Shown here: positions 12,001 to 21,436 of the stretch, piece after piece
Numbering within the stretch: the stretch's first letter is position 1
Layout of the letters: every line of letters starts with the position of its first letter
Origin: Saccharomyces uvarum
Lineage: Eukaryota > Ascomycota > Saccharomycetes > Saccharomycetales > Saccharomycetaceae
Assembly: GCA_947243795.1 (NCBI GenBank)
Contig: OX365929.1
Span: 558,001 to 622,000, forward strand
Length of the DNA stretch: 64,000 nucleotides
Direction of reading: 5' to 3'
Translations under genes and position numbers: made by a program
Notes under the pieces: model-generated
The model's input: the letters and a program-made list of their open reading frames with translations, nothing else
The model's database searches: none
What the model was told of the DNA's origin: nothing

Positions 12001-15000
12001 TCCCGATATTGAATTCTTGAAAGAGAAGTCTACAAGTCTCGGCCACACAATTGTGTCCAGTGATGAATACTCGAAGTTACAACACGAATACTCTGAAGCA
12101 CAGGAGCAATTGGAACACCCATCTGTGGAGTACCTGGTGGAACACGCCAAGGAGGCTGACCATCATGTATTATCAGCATCTGCGTACACCGATCTGGTGA
12201 AGTACAAGGAGACTCCCGATATTGAATTCTTGAAAGAGAAGTCTACAAGTCTCGGCCACACAGTTGTGTCCAGTGATGAATACTCGAAGTTACAACACGA
12301 ATACTCTGAAGCACAGGAGCAATTGGAACACCCATCTGTGGAGTACCTGGTGGAACACGCCAAGGAAGCTGACCATCATCTACTCTCAGCATCTGCGTAC
12401 ACCGATCTGGTGAAGTACAAGGAGACTCCTGATATTGAATTCTTGAAAGAGAAGTCTACAAGTCTCGGCCACACAGTTGTGTCCAGTGATGAATACTCGA
12501 AGTTACAACACGAATACTCTGAAGCACAGGAGCAATTGGAACACCCATCTGTGGAGTACCTGGTGGAACACGCCAAGGAAGCTGACCATCATCTACTCTC
12601 AGCATCTGCGTACACCGATCTGGTGAAGTACAAGGAGACTCCTGATATTGAATTCTTGAAAGAGAAGTCTACAAGTCTCGGCCACACAATTGTGTCCAGT
12701 GATGAATATTCGAAATTACAACACGAATACTCTGAAGCACAGGAGCAATTGGAGCACCCATCTCTAGACTACCTGGTGGAACACGCCAAGGAGGCTGACC
12801 ATCATGTATTATCAGCATCTGCGTACACCGATCTGGTGAAGTACAAGGAGACTCCTGATATTGAATTCTTGAAAGAGAAGTCTACAAGTCTCGGCCACAC
12901 AGTTGTGTCCAGTGAGGAGTACTCGAAATTACAACACGAATACTCTGAAGCACAGGAGCAATTGGAACACCCATCTGTGGAGTACCTGGTGGAACACGCC
13001 AAGGAAGCTGACCATCATCTACTCTCAGCATCTGCGTACACCGATCTGGTGAAGTACAAGGAGACTCCTGATATCGAATTCTTGAAAGAGAAGTCTACAA
13101 GTCTCGGCCACACAGTTGTGTCCAGTGAGGAGTACTCGAAATTACAACACGAATACTCTGAAGCACAGGAGCAATTGGAGCACCCATCTCTAGACTACCT
13201 GGTGGAACACGCCAAGGAGGCTGACCATCATGTATTATCAGCATCTGCGTACACCGATCTGGTGAAGTACAAGGAGACTCCTGATATTGAATTCTTGAAA
13301 GAGAAGTCTACAAGTCTCGGCCACACAATTGTGTCCAGTGATGAATACTCGAAGTTACAACACGAATACTCTGAAGCACAGGAGCAATTGGAACACCCAT
13401 CTGTGGAGTACCTGGTGGAACACGCCAAGGAAGCTGACCATCATCTACTCTCAGCATCTGCGTACACCGATCTGGTGAAGTACAAGGAGACTCCTGATAT
13501 TGAATTCTTGAAAGAGAAGTCTACAAGTCTCGGCCACACAGTTGTGTCCAGTGATGAATACTCGAAGTTACAACACGAATACTCTGAAGCACAGGAGCAA
13601 TTGGAACACCCATCTGTGGAGTACCTGGTGGAACACGCCAAGGAAGCTGACCATCATCTACTCTCAGCATCTGCGTACACCGATCTGGTGAAGTACAAGG
13701 AGACTCCTGATATTGAATTCTTGAAAGAGAAGTCTACAAGTCTCGGCCACACAATTGTGTCCAGTGATGAATATTCGAAATTACAACACGAATACTCTGA
13801 AGCACAGGAGCAATTGGAACACCCATCTGTGGAGTACCTGGTGGAACACGCCAAGGAAGCTGACCATCATCTACTCTCAGCATCTGCGTACACCGATCTG
13901 GTGAAGTACAAGGAGACTCCTGATATTGAATTCTTGAAAGAGAAGTCTACAAGTCTCGGCCACACAATTGTGTCCAGTGATGAATACTCGAAGTTACAAC
14001 ACGAATACTCTGAAGCACAGGAGCAATTGGAACACCCATCTGTGGAGTACCTGGCTGAACACGCCAAGGAGGCTGACCATCATGTATTATCAGCATCTGC
14101 GTACACCGATCTGGTGAAGTACAAGGAGACTCCTGATATTGAATTCTTGAAAGAGAAGTCTACAAGTCTCGGCCACACAGTTGTGTCCAGTGAGGAGTAC
14201 TCGAAATTACAACACGAATACTCTGAAGCACAGGAGCAATTGGAGCACCCATCTCTAGACTACCTGGTGGAACACGCCAAGGAGGCTGACCATCATGTAT
14301 TATCAGCATCTGCGTACACCGATCTGGTGAAGTACAAGGAGACTCCTGATATTGAATTCTTGAAAGAGAAGTCTACAAGTCTCGGCCACACAATTGTGTC
14401 CAGTGATGAATACTCGAAGTTACAACACGAATACTCTGAAGCACAGGAGCAATTGGAACACCCATCTGTGGAGTACCTGGCTGAACACGCCAAGGAGGCT
14501 GACCATCATCTACTCTCAGCATCTGCGTACACCGATCTGGTGAAGTACAAGGAGACTCCTGATATCGAATTCTTGAAAGAGAAGTCTACAAGTCTCGGCC
14601 ACACAATTGTGTCCAATGACGAATACTCAGAGTTAAAGAGGCAATTGGAACACCCATCTGTGGAGTACCTGGCTGAACAAGCTGCTGGACTACAAAAGAA
14701 GATTGTTTCAATATCTGAATTTGATAGCTTGATGTGTCCGTCTTTAGAAGACTGTACTTCAAGGTTACACACGCTAAACTACGAAGTGATTCCGATCGTT
14801 GAATACACTGAATTGAAGAGGATGATGGAAGAGCCAGACATTGAACTATTGAAATCTAAGTTGAAAAACCACCAAGTAGTTGATATTTCAACGTACAATG
14901 ATTTGACCAGGAAGGCCTCAAATCCTTCCGAAAAAGAGATACTGGATTTTTGCAAACAAATTGGATATCATGCATTGGAATTAAAAGAATATGAAACATT

Positions 15001-18000
15001 GAAAAATTTTGTGGAAAACCCTTCCAAGAATTATATTGAAGAAAAAGCCAACTCATTTGATCTTGCAGTAATTGATAAGGCAGAATATCAAACAATGAAA
15101 GACAAGTTAAATGACAAGGAGTCCCTTATTGCATCTGTGAAAACGTTTGGTCTTGTTCCAATACCTGTTCCACAGCTTGCTTCTCTAAAGAAGTCATCAC
15201 TTCAGAATTCTACCCTATCTGATTTAAGAAAAAGATTGGACTCATTAGGTTATGCTGCCATCACCAAGGATAATTTAACAAGCCTAAAAAAACCAGTTGT
15301 TGAAAGTGCTTCTAGGGACGATGCGATGGACCTATGCTCCAAGTTTGACCTAACAGTAGTATCTAACGAAGAATATGCTAAAATGAAAGAAGAATCTAAT
15401 CCTAGCGCCGAAAAACTAGTACAAGATCTTACAGGGCGTGGTTATGTTGTTTTAGCAACAAAGGAACACAACGAAATGCTTAAAACACTCAACGATCCTT
15501 CTATTGATTTCTTAAAAGAAAAATGTGAAAAATTTCAAATGATTCCAATTGATAAAAGTATATACGAAGAAAAGAAAGAGGCACTCGAAAATCCAACTTA
15601 TGATTTCATTTCAGAGAAAGCATTGAAATTAGGATATGACTTGATCAGTAAAGCTGAGTTGGCTGACATGAGGCGAACAATTGATTCACCCGAAATTGAT
15701 TACATCCACGGAAAGGCTATACAGAACAACATGGTGTTATTGAGGAGCGAAGAAAAGAAAACCTTGGAAGATCAAATTGAACATCCTTCTATATCATATC
15801 TTATTGAAAAAGCTACTGAAGTGAACAAATTAATCATCGACCAAGCTGAGTATCAGGATATTTATCGAAAATGCAGTGATCTTAGTCAGAAAGAGGTAGA
15901 GGAATACTGTCATGACTTGAATTTAGTTTTACTGCAGAAGCATGAGTATGTAACTTTAAAAGACTCTTTGGAAAACCCAAATGTGGACAATATGAAGGAC
16001 ACATTGGCTAAGCTAAATTACCACGTAGTTCCTAAAACTAGCTACGAAGAAATCATTGAAAGGTGTGAAAACCCAACTCTTGACTACTTAAAGGATTGTT
16101 TAAAGAGCATGGGTTACACTGTAATGTCACAGCAGAATTACGAATTTATGGTTGACAAATATGAGAATCCGGAATTGGACTACTTGCAAAGTTCTTTAGC
16201 AAAAGTTCATCACTTCACAATGCCCATATCTGAATATGACTCAATCGTCGCGGACCATGACCATCCCAACTTAACCTATTTAAAAGAAAAAGCTGCCAGT
16301 TTTGATAGCATCGTAGTAGACAATGCAGAGTACCAACGGTTGTTGAACAATATCAACTCCCCTTCTATTACTTATGAAGAATTAAATGCATGTGCTCGGC
16401 ATTTCAATATGGGATTACATTCATTAGACTCCAACGAAGCCTCCCATCAGCTGCAATCACACCAAGCAGAAAAGTCGGGATATACAGATGCCCAGTCTCT
16501 GAACACCACATGCAGTATATCTACTACAACATCAAGTATGTTTACAGATGCATTAGACGATAATATATCAGAGTTTAATGAAAATGATCTTGATCACAAT
16601 GGGGATGTTACTGACGTAATTTCGAAGTCATCCACAATGAAAGAAATCGCTAATTTCAACCCCTCATACGAAACCCTAGAAAATTGTGCTGAAAAGTTAG
16701 GATATAAATTAATTTTGATGAAAGATTCAAGTATGAACCTTATAAACAAAGAAGCTCCTTCATTTGTGAGAGACAATGACGATGAAATTAGTGTCGCTAG
16801 TAGCATCGACATGAAAGATTTATCCAGGAAGGCAGAAAAATGGGGTATGACCTTAATTTCTGATGAGGAGTTCAAAGAATATCATATACTGAAGGATAAT
16901 ACAATGCGCTTTCATGGTGATACTAAAGAAACGGATAATATTGTATCAGAAAAACAATCTTTAGCAACAGAAATCACAGATGCGTCTAATGAATATGAGC
17001 TCCAAGAACATTTTTCTCATCACTCTATGAATAAGGAAGAACTTTTCGAGAAGGCAGGAGCACTAGATATGGTTGTTCTTGACGAGAAAGTGTATACGGA
17101 AATGGTGGCAAAATCAGAAAACCATTTAATTTCTGCGGATGAGGTCATACGCGAGGCTGCCAAATTCGGTTTAGTACCTGTAGAGAAGCAAAAGTTGGAA
17201 GATATAAAATATGAACTAGCTCATCCAACATTTTCAAAAGAACAACAGGAAGAATACACTGCTGCTCATAATTTAATTTCGACAACTAGGAATAGAACAC
17301 TATTATTAAACGAAGAAAACACAATGGACCAAGATGAAGTGGGTTATGATGACGATATTTCCGCTAGTTTTGCGGATGAATCACAAGAAATTCGAAATGA
17401 TGTAGAAATCATCAAAACCCAAGCCAAAAAATATGGGATGTTGTGTATACCTGAAAGTGCTTTCGTGGTTACATCGTATGCAAATACTCCAGATACAAGT
17501 AACGTGGTTGCACTCCCTGTTTCCTATTACCATAATCTATTATCGACAGAAGAGAAGAAATGGAATGATGTGAATAACAAAGATTTACAATCGGAAGCCA
17601 AGAAGCGCGGGTTCCAAGTTGGATTACCATCGAAGAAGGATAATGCGGCTCAAGGCACAGCACCTAAACATGTAAGTAAAACATCTAAATTGAGCTCGAA
17701 AAATTCTGTTGTATCCACAAAGTCCGGAATAAGAAAAGGCCTTGCGGAAGCTGCTGCAACCACTGCTTACGAGGATTATGAAAGCCAGCCACAGTTACAG
17801 CAGCAAGAACACTACAAACACCTACAAAGCATACCAAATTTGACTTCAACGTTCAAAACAGTACCCTCTAGAAATACTACAGCCTTAAGAAGGGACGCAA
17901 TTGAATCGTTTATGTCACGTGCAGGATCTGCTGATAGAGCGGTATCTTTACAAACTTTAGCTTCATTAAATGAACCAAGTATCATACCTGCATTAACTCA

Positions 18001-18529
18001 AACAGTCATCGGGGAATATTTATTCAAATATTATCCACGTCTGGGACCTTTCGGATTTGAATCACGTCATGAAAGATTTTTCTGGATCCATCCATATACT
18101 TTAACTTTATATTGGTCAGCATCTAATCCAATTTTAGAGAATCCCGCCAATACGAAAACGAAGGGTGTTGCCATTTTGGGTGTGAAGAGCGTTACAGACC
18201 CAAACCCATATCCAACAGGCTTGTATCACAAAAGTATTATTGTCACTACAGAAACTAGGAAAATCAAATTTACCTGCCCTACGAGACAAAGGCACAATAT
18301 TTGGTATAATTCATTACGCTATCTAATTCAAAGAAACATGCAAGGAATAAGCTTAGAGGATATCGCCGATGACCCAACAGATAATATGTATTCAGGGAAG
18401 ATTTTCCCACTACCTGGTGAGAATACTAAGAGCTCTAATAAAAGACTAAGTGCATCAAGAAAATCTGTATCTACAAGATCGCTGAGAAGCAGAGTTCCAA
18501 AAAGTCAATCATTCAGCAACTTGAGATAA
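9065..18529 (+). CDS. NUM1: Num1, cortical dynein anchor and mitochondria-ER-cortex tether
   Basis: Encodes a giant protein of 3154 residues from ATG 9065 (MSQKNRSRKN, aligning with the S. cerevisiae start); an in-frame ATG at 8993 could add 24 residues. Num1 sits at the cell cortex, where it captures dynein for nuclear migration and anchors mitochondria. The N-terminal 300 residues are coiled coil (SENLLVECRKLQSSNEAKNEQIESLKQ begins it), matching the mitochondria and Pac11/dynein-binding region. Degenerate 60-70-residue repeats then run through most of the chain, including 18 near-identical units at residues 591-1861. A C-terminal PH domain at about residues 2980-3090 (GEYLFKYYPRLGPFGF ... 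HNIWYNSLRYLIQRN) binds PI(4,5)P2. A basic, Ser-rich tail follows. It is longer than the S288C protein (2748) because of more and longer repeats. Confidence 0.96.
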   Translation: MSQKNRSRKNSKTNGAMEPHADVIRDPSAQEDTTIDSVTTAANTEADKTGNENAEGASRRFSISNILSKRDTKDVLPDFAGSSSHNGILTTNSSKDMNFTLELSENLLVECRKLQSSNEAKNEQIESLKQTNGSLNDKIEQLSNQSHSFIKEVDLVKDLNWDLEAKLTSLDMECKQLKESNKRTEKSWNNDKESLKNLKTDLEILSLTKNGIENDLNAQKCFYEKEIGELKGRILNLNNENDKLIINVSELTSEINSLQGDKAERVEIQKQIDKAKTSISSLRRKLEKRYRKKQHMSDIKVAADSDTESATSEEDIFDIVADIDQLIETYPSVDDLSEDLVKKYTENNNMTLLSNDSYNDLLQKTEKALKPKNDELMTKEAAENLNIIALPNDDDHNKKEFSMESQIKNLEASGYKAITLEEFMNLKQSISSPSYDYLKEKLQALKKIPIDQNTFDSLEHPTVDFLLPLTSKIDSLIIPTKDYNELSKAAKNPSVAQVKHYLETNTDLESTVSTWLAEKNNSTLLSNNEYSSMTDKLKNPSKEYLSNKAKEFNQALIDIKALEDLENPSLDFLKEKISATNYLLLTKKDYEHPSLSYLVEHAKEADHHVLSASAYTDLVKYKETPDIEFLKEKSTSLGHTIVSSDEYSKLQHEYSEAQEQLEHPSLDYLVEHAKEADHHVLSASAYTDLVKYKETPDIEFLKEKSTSLGHTIVSSDEYSKLQHEYSEAQEQLEHPSVEYLVEHAKEADHHLLSASAYTDLVKYKETPDIEFLKEKSTSLGHTIVSSDEYSKLQHEYSEAQEQLEHPSVEYLAEHAKEADHHVLSASAYTDLVKYKETPDIEFLKEKSTSLGHTVVSSEEYSKLQHEYSEAQEQLEHPSVEYLAEHAKEADHHLLSASAYTDLVKYKETPDIEFLKEKSTSLGHTIVSSDEYSKLQHEYSEAQEQLEHPSVEYLVEHAKEADHHVLSASAYTDLVKYKETPDIEFLKEKSTSLGHTIVSSDEYSKLQHEYSEAQEQLEHPSVEYLVEHAKEADHHVLSASAYTDLVKYKETPDIEFLKEKSTSLGHTVVSSDEYSKLQHEYSEAQEQLEHPSVEYLVEHAKEADHHLLSASAYTDLVKYKETPDIEFLKEKSTSLGHTVVSSDEYSKLQHEYSEAQEQLEHPSVEYLVEHAKEADHHLLSASAYTDLVKYKETPDIEFLKEKSTSLGHTIVSSDEYSKLQHEYSEAQEQLEHPSLDYLVEHAKEADHHVLSASAYTDLVKYKETPDIEFLKEKSTSLGHTVVSSEEYSKLQHEYSEAQEQLEHPSVEYLVEHAKEADHHLLSASAYTDLVKYKETPDIEFLKEKSTSLGHTVVSSEEYSKLQHEYSEAQEQLEHPSLDYLVEHAKEADHHVLSASAYTDLVKYKETPDIEFLKEKSTSLGHTIVSSDEYSKLQHEYSEAQEQLEHPSVEYLVEHAKEADHHLLSASAYTDLVKYKETPDIEFLKEKSTSLGHTVVSSDEYSKLQHEYSEAQEQLEHPSVEYLVEHAKEADHHLLSASAYTDLVKYKETPDIEFLKEKSTSLGHTIVSSDEYSKLQHEYSEAQEQLEHPSVEYLVEHAKEADHHLLSASAYTDLVKYKETPDIEFLKEKSTSLGHTIVSSDEYSKLQHEYSEAQEQLEHPSVEYLAEHAKEADHHVLSASAYTDLVKYKETPDIEFLKEKSTSLGHTVVSSEEYSKLQHEYSEAQEQLEHPSLDYLVEHAKEADHHVLSASAYTDLVKYKETPDIEFLKEKSTSLGHTIVSSDEYSKLQHEYSEAQEQLEHPSVEYLAEHAKEADHHLLSASAYTDLVKYKETPDIEFLKEKSTSLGHTIVSNDEYSELKRQLEHPSVEYLAEQAAGLQKKIVSISEFDSLMCPSLEDCTSRLHTLNYEVIPIVEYTELKRMMEEPDIELLKSKLKNHQVVDISTYNDLTRKASNPSEKEILDFCKQIGYHALELKEYETLKNFVENPSKNYIEEKANSFDLAVIDKAEYQTMKDKLNDKESLIASVKTFGLVPIPVPQLASLKKSSLQNSTLSDLRKRLDSLGYAAITKDNLTSLKKPVVESASRDDAMDLCSKFDLTVVSNEEYAKMKEESNPSAEKLVQDLTGRGYVVLATKEHNEMLKTLNDPSIDFLKEKCEKFQMIPIDKSIYEEKKEALENPTYDFISEKALKLGYDLISKAELADMRRTIDSPEIDYIHGKAIQNNMVLLRSEEKKTLEDQIEHPSISYLIEKATEVNKLIIDQAEYQDIYRKCSDLSQKEVEEYCHDLNLVLLQKHEYVTLKDSLENPNVDNMKDTLAKLNYHVVPKTSYEEIIERCENPTLDYLKDCLKSMGYTVMSQQNYEFMVDKYENPELDYLQSSLAKVHHFTMPISEYDSIVADHDHPNLTYLKEKAASFDSIVVDNAEYQRLLNNINSPSITYEELNACARHFNMGLHSLDSNEASHQLQSHQAEKSGYTDAQSLNTTCSISTTTSSMFTDALDDNISEFNENDLDHNGDVTDVISKSSTMKEIANFNPSYETLENCAEKLGYKLILMKDSSMNLINKEAPSFVRDNDDEISVASSIDMKDLSRKAEKWGMTLISDEEFKEYHILKDNTMRFHGDTKETDNIVSEKQSLATEITDASNEYELQEHFSHHSMNKEELFEKAGALDMVVLDEKVYTEMVAKSENHLISADEVIREAAKFGLVPVEKQKLEDIKYELAHPTFSKEQQEEYTAAHNLISTTRNRTLLLNEENTMDQDEVGYDDDISASFADESQEIRNDVEIIKTQAKKYGMLCIPESAFVVTSYANTPDTSNVVALPVSYYHNLLSTEEKKWNDVNNKDLQSEAKKRGFQVGLPSKKDNAAQGTAPKHVSKTSKLSSKNSVVSTKSGIRKGLAEAAATTAYEDYESQPQLQQQEHYKHLQSIPNLTSTFKTVPSRNTTALRRDAIESFMSRAGSADRAVSLQTLASLNEPSIIPALTQTVIGEYLFKYYPRLGPFGFESRHERFFWIHPYTLTLYWSASNPILENPANTKTKGVAILGVKSVTDPNPYPTGLYHKSIIVTTETRKIKFTCPTRQRHNIWYNSLRYLIQRNMQGISLEDIADDPTDNMYSGKIFPLPGENTKSSNKRLSASRKSVSTRSLRSRVPKSQSFSNLR
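10835..14647 (+). repeat. 18-copy tandem repeat in NUM1 (17 x 213 bp plus one 192-bp unit)
   Basis: Each unit begins with GAR CAC CCA (Glu-His-Pro). Units start at 10835, 11048 and every 213 bases to 14243; the last, at 14456, is 192 bases long. Units are close to identical in DNA, differing at a few linked sites: HHVL versus HHLL, LVEH versus LAEH, SLDY versus SVEY, HTIV versus HTVV, and SSDEY versus SSEEY. The 71-residue unit has the pattern EHPS-x-x-Y-L-x-EHAKEADHH ... DLVKYKETPDIEF ... GHT-x-VSS ... QEQL. The last unit lacks seven residues present in all others. Confidence 0.97.
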
Positions 18530-18893
18530 TTAACCAGAACAAGTTAGAGAAGAAAAATTGTATAGTAGACGAACGTACATTATGAACTGTAATTGTTTTT
18601 TATCGTTAAGTACAAAAAAAAATAACATAATCTTTATTATTAAGTAACAGTACGTTGAGATACGGACAAATGAAATGACTATGAATGAAATGACTATGAA
18701 TGAATAAAAAACAATGAAATTTTTATCTATTGTGATAAATAAAGTACAAAGAAAGGTGGATAACAACCGATTATAGTACTTACAGCTCTTGAAAATTAAA
18801 ATGTTGTTTCATAACCGGATAAATATGAAAATGAAAATAATAAATAGGGGTAACGAAAAACGTGACAAAAGACCAAATGGTTTCCTAAACAGA
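18530..18893. other. Convergent NUM1-CTH1 3' intergenic region
   Basis: A 364-base AT-rich stretch between two converging genes. It contains a 15-base tandem duplication (ATGAAATGACTATGA twice, 18670-18699). I see no gene. Confidence 0.6.
18670..18699. repeat. 15-bp tandem duplication
   Basis: ATGAAATGACTATGA occurs twice head to tail (18670-18684, 18685-18699), with a partial third copy starting ATGAAT. It lies in the shared 3' region of NUM1 and CTH1. Confidence 0.85.
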
Positions 18894-19889
18894 CTACCAA
18901 GTCATCCTTTGTAATGCTTTAACGCTAGTATGTAAGTTTTTGGGCTTAGTCAAATTAGGGGTGTTGTTATTGTTGATGGAAGTTGTAACAGAAGAGGGCG
19001 TATCCACTTCCGCGCCGTTACTTGAGCCATTGGTAGCACTTTGGTATATCTGTACGTCTTTGTCATCGCCGTGCTTGAAACAACAACGCTTACCATACGG
19101 ACAGTAACCTAACTTTGCCCAATTTATGCAAGGTTTAGTTCTATAATTATTTGATTTTTTTTTGAATTTTAGTTCATTTAAACCATGAGCAAATTGGCAT
19201 TTATTACTGTACTTACAAGAGCCTTTAATGGTGAATGATTCGCACAGTTCCGTCTTGTATAAGGTTTTATTAACTAGTTGAGGCTCTTGCAAAGGGGAGA
19301 TTGTGGAGGGTTCTAGATTTGTTGTTTTCTGAATTGGGAGTGTATATGGTAATCCAGTCAACTGTGAGTTCATTTGTGATAACTTTTGTAAATTTTCTGT
19401 GGTTAATGGTAATGAAGATGCATTTGTTGTATAAGTTGGGTTGATCTCTACCTCGAGTAACCTCTTCTTGTGCTTTTTCTCGGTAGAATTAATCAATGAA
19501 ATATTGTTACTAGTTGTAAAGGGATTGGCAGAATGCAGTGTGTCTAGAGGTTTAGAATCTGATATGATCAGATCTTTAAAATCTGCCAATGAGTGATAAC
19601 AGTTCGGTTTAGAGGGCAACGAAGGGGAAGGCCTTGGAGAAGAATCGCTCAAAATGTCTGCTTCATTTATATTACGCCCGTCACTGGTACTGCCATCATC
19701 ATTACCGCCGTCATCATCGTCGTTATTCTCATTGAGTAACGTTTTTATATAGTAATCTTCAATTTCCTTAATTTTTGATTCGTAGTTTTCATTCAAATTG
19801 GAAAATATCGAGGAAGTGGTGGTTGACGTTGAATTAGCATTTCGAATATTGAAGTAGTAGTTGTTGTTCATGGCAAGATTTATGACCAT
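18894..19889 (-). CDS. CTH1: Tandem CCCH zinc-finger mRNA-decay protein Cth1
   Basis: Encodes a 331-residue protein recognised as Cth1, a tristetraprolin-family protein that binds AU-rich elements and promotes decay of mRNAs, notably during iron limitation. Two C-x8-C-x5-C-x3-H fingers are intact: Cys216-His235 ([20 protein letters not shown]) and Cys254-His273 ([20 protein letters not shown]). Each is preceded by the family lead-in (LYKTEL, NYRTKP), with the canonical 18-residue linker between them. The N-terminal half is Ser/Asn/Asp-rich and disordered. The C-terminal [13 protein letters not shown] is shared with S. cerevisiae Cth1 (325 residues). ATG at 19889 is the natural start, though Met7 is an alternative. 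CTH2 is the known paralogue, so the choice of CTH1 rests on synteny. Confidence 0.95.
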   Translation of the reverse strand: MVINLAMNNNYYFNIRNANSTSTTTSSIFSNLNENYESKIKEIEDYYIKTLLNENNDDDDGGNDDGSTSDGRNINEADILSDSSPRPSPSLPSKPNCYHSLADFKDLIISDSKPLDTLHSANPFTTSNNISLINSTEKKHKKRLLEVEINPTYTTNASSLPLTTENLQKLSQMNSQLTGLPYTLPIQKTTNLEPSTISPLQEPQLVNKTLYKTELCESFTIKGSCKYSNKCQFAHGLNELKFKKKSNNYRTKPCINWAKLGYCPYGKRCCFKHGDDKDVQIYQSATNGSSNGAEVDTPSSVTTSINNNNTPNLTKPKNLHTSVKALQRMTW

Positions 19890-20428
19890 GATTAGTTTGG
19901 TATTGATTGAGCTTGGCTAAAGATACCGTGGTGTAGGATTTTTTTTTCTATGGTCTTGTAATGGGTATTTGTAAACTAAGAGGTTGATTAGAATCAAGAG
20001 TTTTTTGGAAAGCAGGTGGAATTGTTGTGCCGAAGTGTGGCATTTTTCAATGATCTACGCAGTCAAGCGTTGAATCAGTGTTCTTTGATTCAGTATATTA
20101 GTAATAGCTCATGCTGCTCAAAAGCGAGAGAGAGGGAATACGAGCAAAAAAGAAAAAAAATCAAATTTGGGTGCCATTGGTGCTTGACCTAATTAGATCG
20201 AGGTAAAGTCCTCATCACGTGACTATATTTAGGTAAGTACCCTAATGTTAAGCCCTACAATCTTTAGGGCTAAAACTCAGGGTAACCTAGTGGTAAATGA
20301 ATGAAAAATTTTTGGTTGTTCCATATAGGAAGAACAGGCATCTTGAGGTTGGCTTCGAGGAGCAGAGATGAACAGTTTTCAAGAAGGCTGAAAGAAAACC
20401 CCTAGGCCGGAAGGAACGAGTTCATAGT
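19890..20428. promoter_or_regulatory. Divergent CTH1-GIR2 promoter with E-box and TTAGGG-type sites
   Basis: A 539-base divergent region. It holds a perfect Cbf1-type palindrome TCACGTGA at 20215-20222 and two RCCCTAA (Tbf1-like) motifs: ACCCTAA at 20239-20245 and, inverted, TTAGGGC at 20264-20270. A 7-bp inverted repeat AGCCCTA/TAGGGCT (20251-20257, 20265-20271) overlaps the second. Motif identity is seen; factor binding is inferred. Confidence 0.45.
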
Positions 20429-21247
20429 ATGGATTACAAAGAAGAGCAGACACAAGAATTAGAAGTCTTGGAGTCAATTTACCCTGATGAACTGAGGATC
20501 ACAAACGATGAGTATCCAAAGATCAAATTTGAGGTAGACATTAAGTTGGAGCTGGATACTGGTGGATCCAGCTCACCTTTGACCAAGGAGCATATTATAA
20601 CTGCTGGGTTCAAGCTGCCAGAAAATTACCCTGACGAACCATGCACGATCTCATTAGAAGCACAGGAAGTGGACCTCAATGATGGCCATGAAGATGAAGA
20701 CGAAGAAGAGGATGAAAACGAAGAGGAGCAAGAGGAGGACGAGTATGATGACAACGGAAATAAGATACTGAAGAAGTTCCAAAACCTGCCCGATACGGTC
20801 TGTTTTAAGGGATACCTACCCGAATTAATCGTAAAGTTGGAAACACAAATCGAAACGGACATGTTACTGGGCATGCAAATGTGTTTTGCGCTGATTTCGT
20901 CGATAAAAGAGAATTGTGAACAATGGTACAGTGAGGAATTGTGCAAACTAGAAAAACAGCACGATTGGGAGACTCAAGAGCGTGAAAAGAAGGAACAAGC
21001 CAAGTTCCACGGTACGAAGGTAACAAGAGAAACGTATTTGGAATGGAGGTCCACCTTCCGCAAAGAGTTGAAATTGGACGAAAGAGACCAAGTAAGAAGA
21101 ATAAAGGCGCACCACGGGAAGCTGACCGGGAAACAAATGTTCGAACAAGGTGTGGTGGGCACAGGCGACGATTTCATAGAGGAGGATGGCACGAGCGTGG
21201 ACGATGTGTCCAAGGCCCTCTCCAACACCGAACTAGTAAATCAATGA
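20429..21247 (+). CDS. GIR2: RWD-domain protein Gir2
   Basis: Encodes a 272-residue acidic protein recognised as Gir2, a cytoplasmic polysome-associated protein that binds the DRG GTPase Rbg2 and, through its RWD domain, Gcn1, so competing with Gcn2. The RWD domain covers about residues 1-150, with the characteristic start EEQTQELEVLESIYPDEL and the YPDEPC turn. It is interrupted by an acidic insert of about 30 residues rich in Glu/Asp (starting DGHEDEDEEEDENEEE), also present in S. cerevisiae. The C-terminal half is charged and likely helical, ending DDVSKALSNTELVNQ. It is slightly longer than the S. cerevisiae protein (265). Confidence 0.94.
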   Translation: MDYKEEQTQELEVLESIYPDELRITNDEYPKIKFEVDIKLELDTGGSSSPLTKEHIITAGFKLPENYPDEPCTISLEAQEVDLNDGHEDEDEEEDENEEEQEEDEYDDNGNKILKKFQNLPDTVCFKGYLPELIVKLETQIETDMLLGMQMCFALISSIKENCEQWYSEELCKLEKQHDWETQEREKKEQAKFHGTKVTRETYLEWRSTFRKELKLDERDQVRRIKAHHGKLTGKQMFEQGVVGTGDDFIEEDGTSVDDVSKALSNTELVNQ

Positions 21248-21436
21248 ATACTTAAGTATTTACGTATTTTCTTTGCATGGATAAATGACATATATATATT
21301 TGGTTGTTTCAAATAATAGTATTGAAGAAAGAAGGGACAGTTTAATAAGACAATATTAAAAAAATGTATATAGATATGTATACATATATCGGAGAATGAA
21401 TAATCGTGCTGCTGTATTGAAATTTCGGGGTGTCGT

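Noticed and set aside
11098-14493. Many minus-strand 66-codon frames inside NUM1
   Set aside because: They repeat because the sense-strand units repeat. Each is a shadow of the same NUM1 unit.
10835-14647. Regular repeat spacing that could resemble a repeat-spacer array
   Set aside because: The whole 213-bp unit is repeated with no unique spacers, and it is coding sequence within NUM1. Not a CRISPR array.
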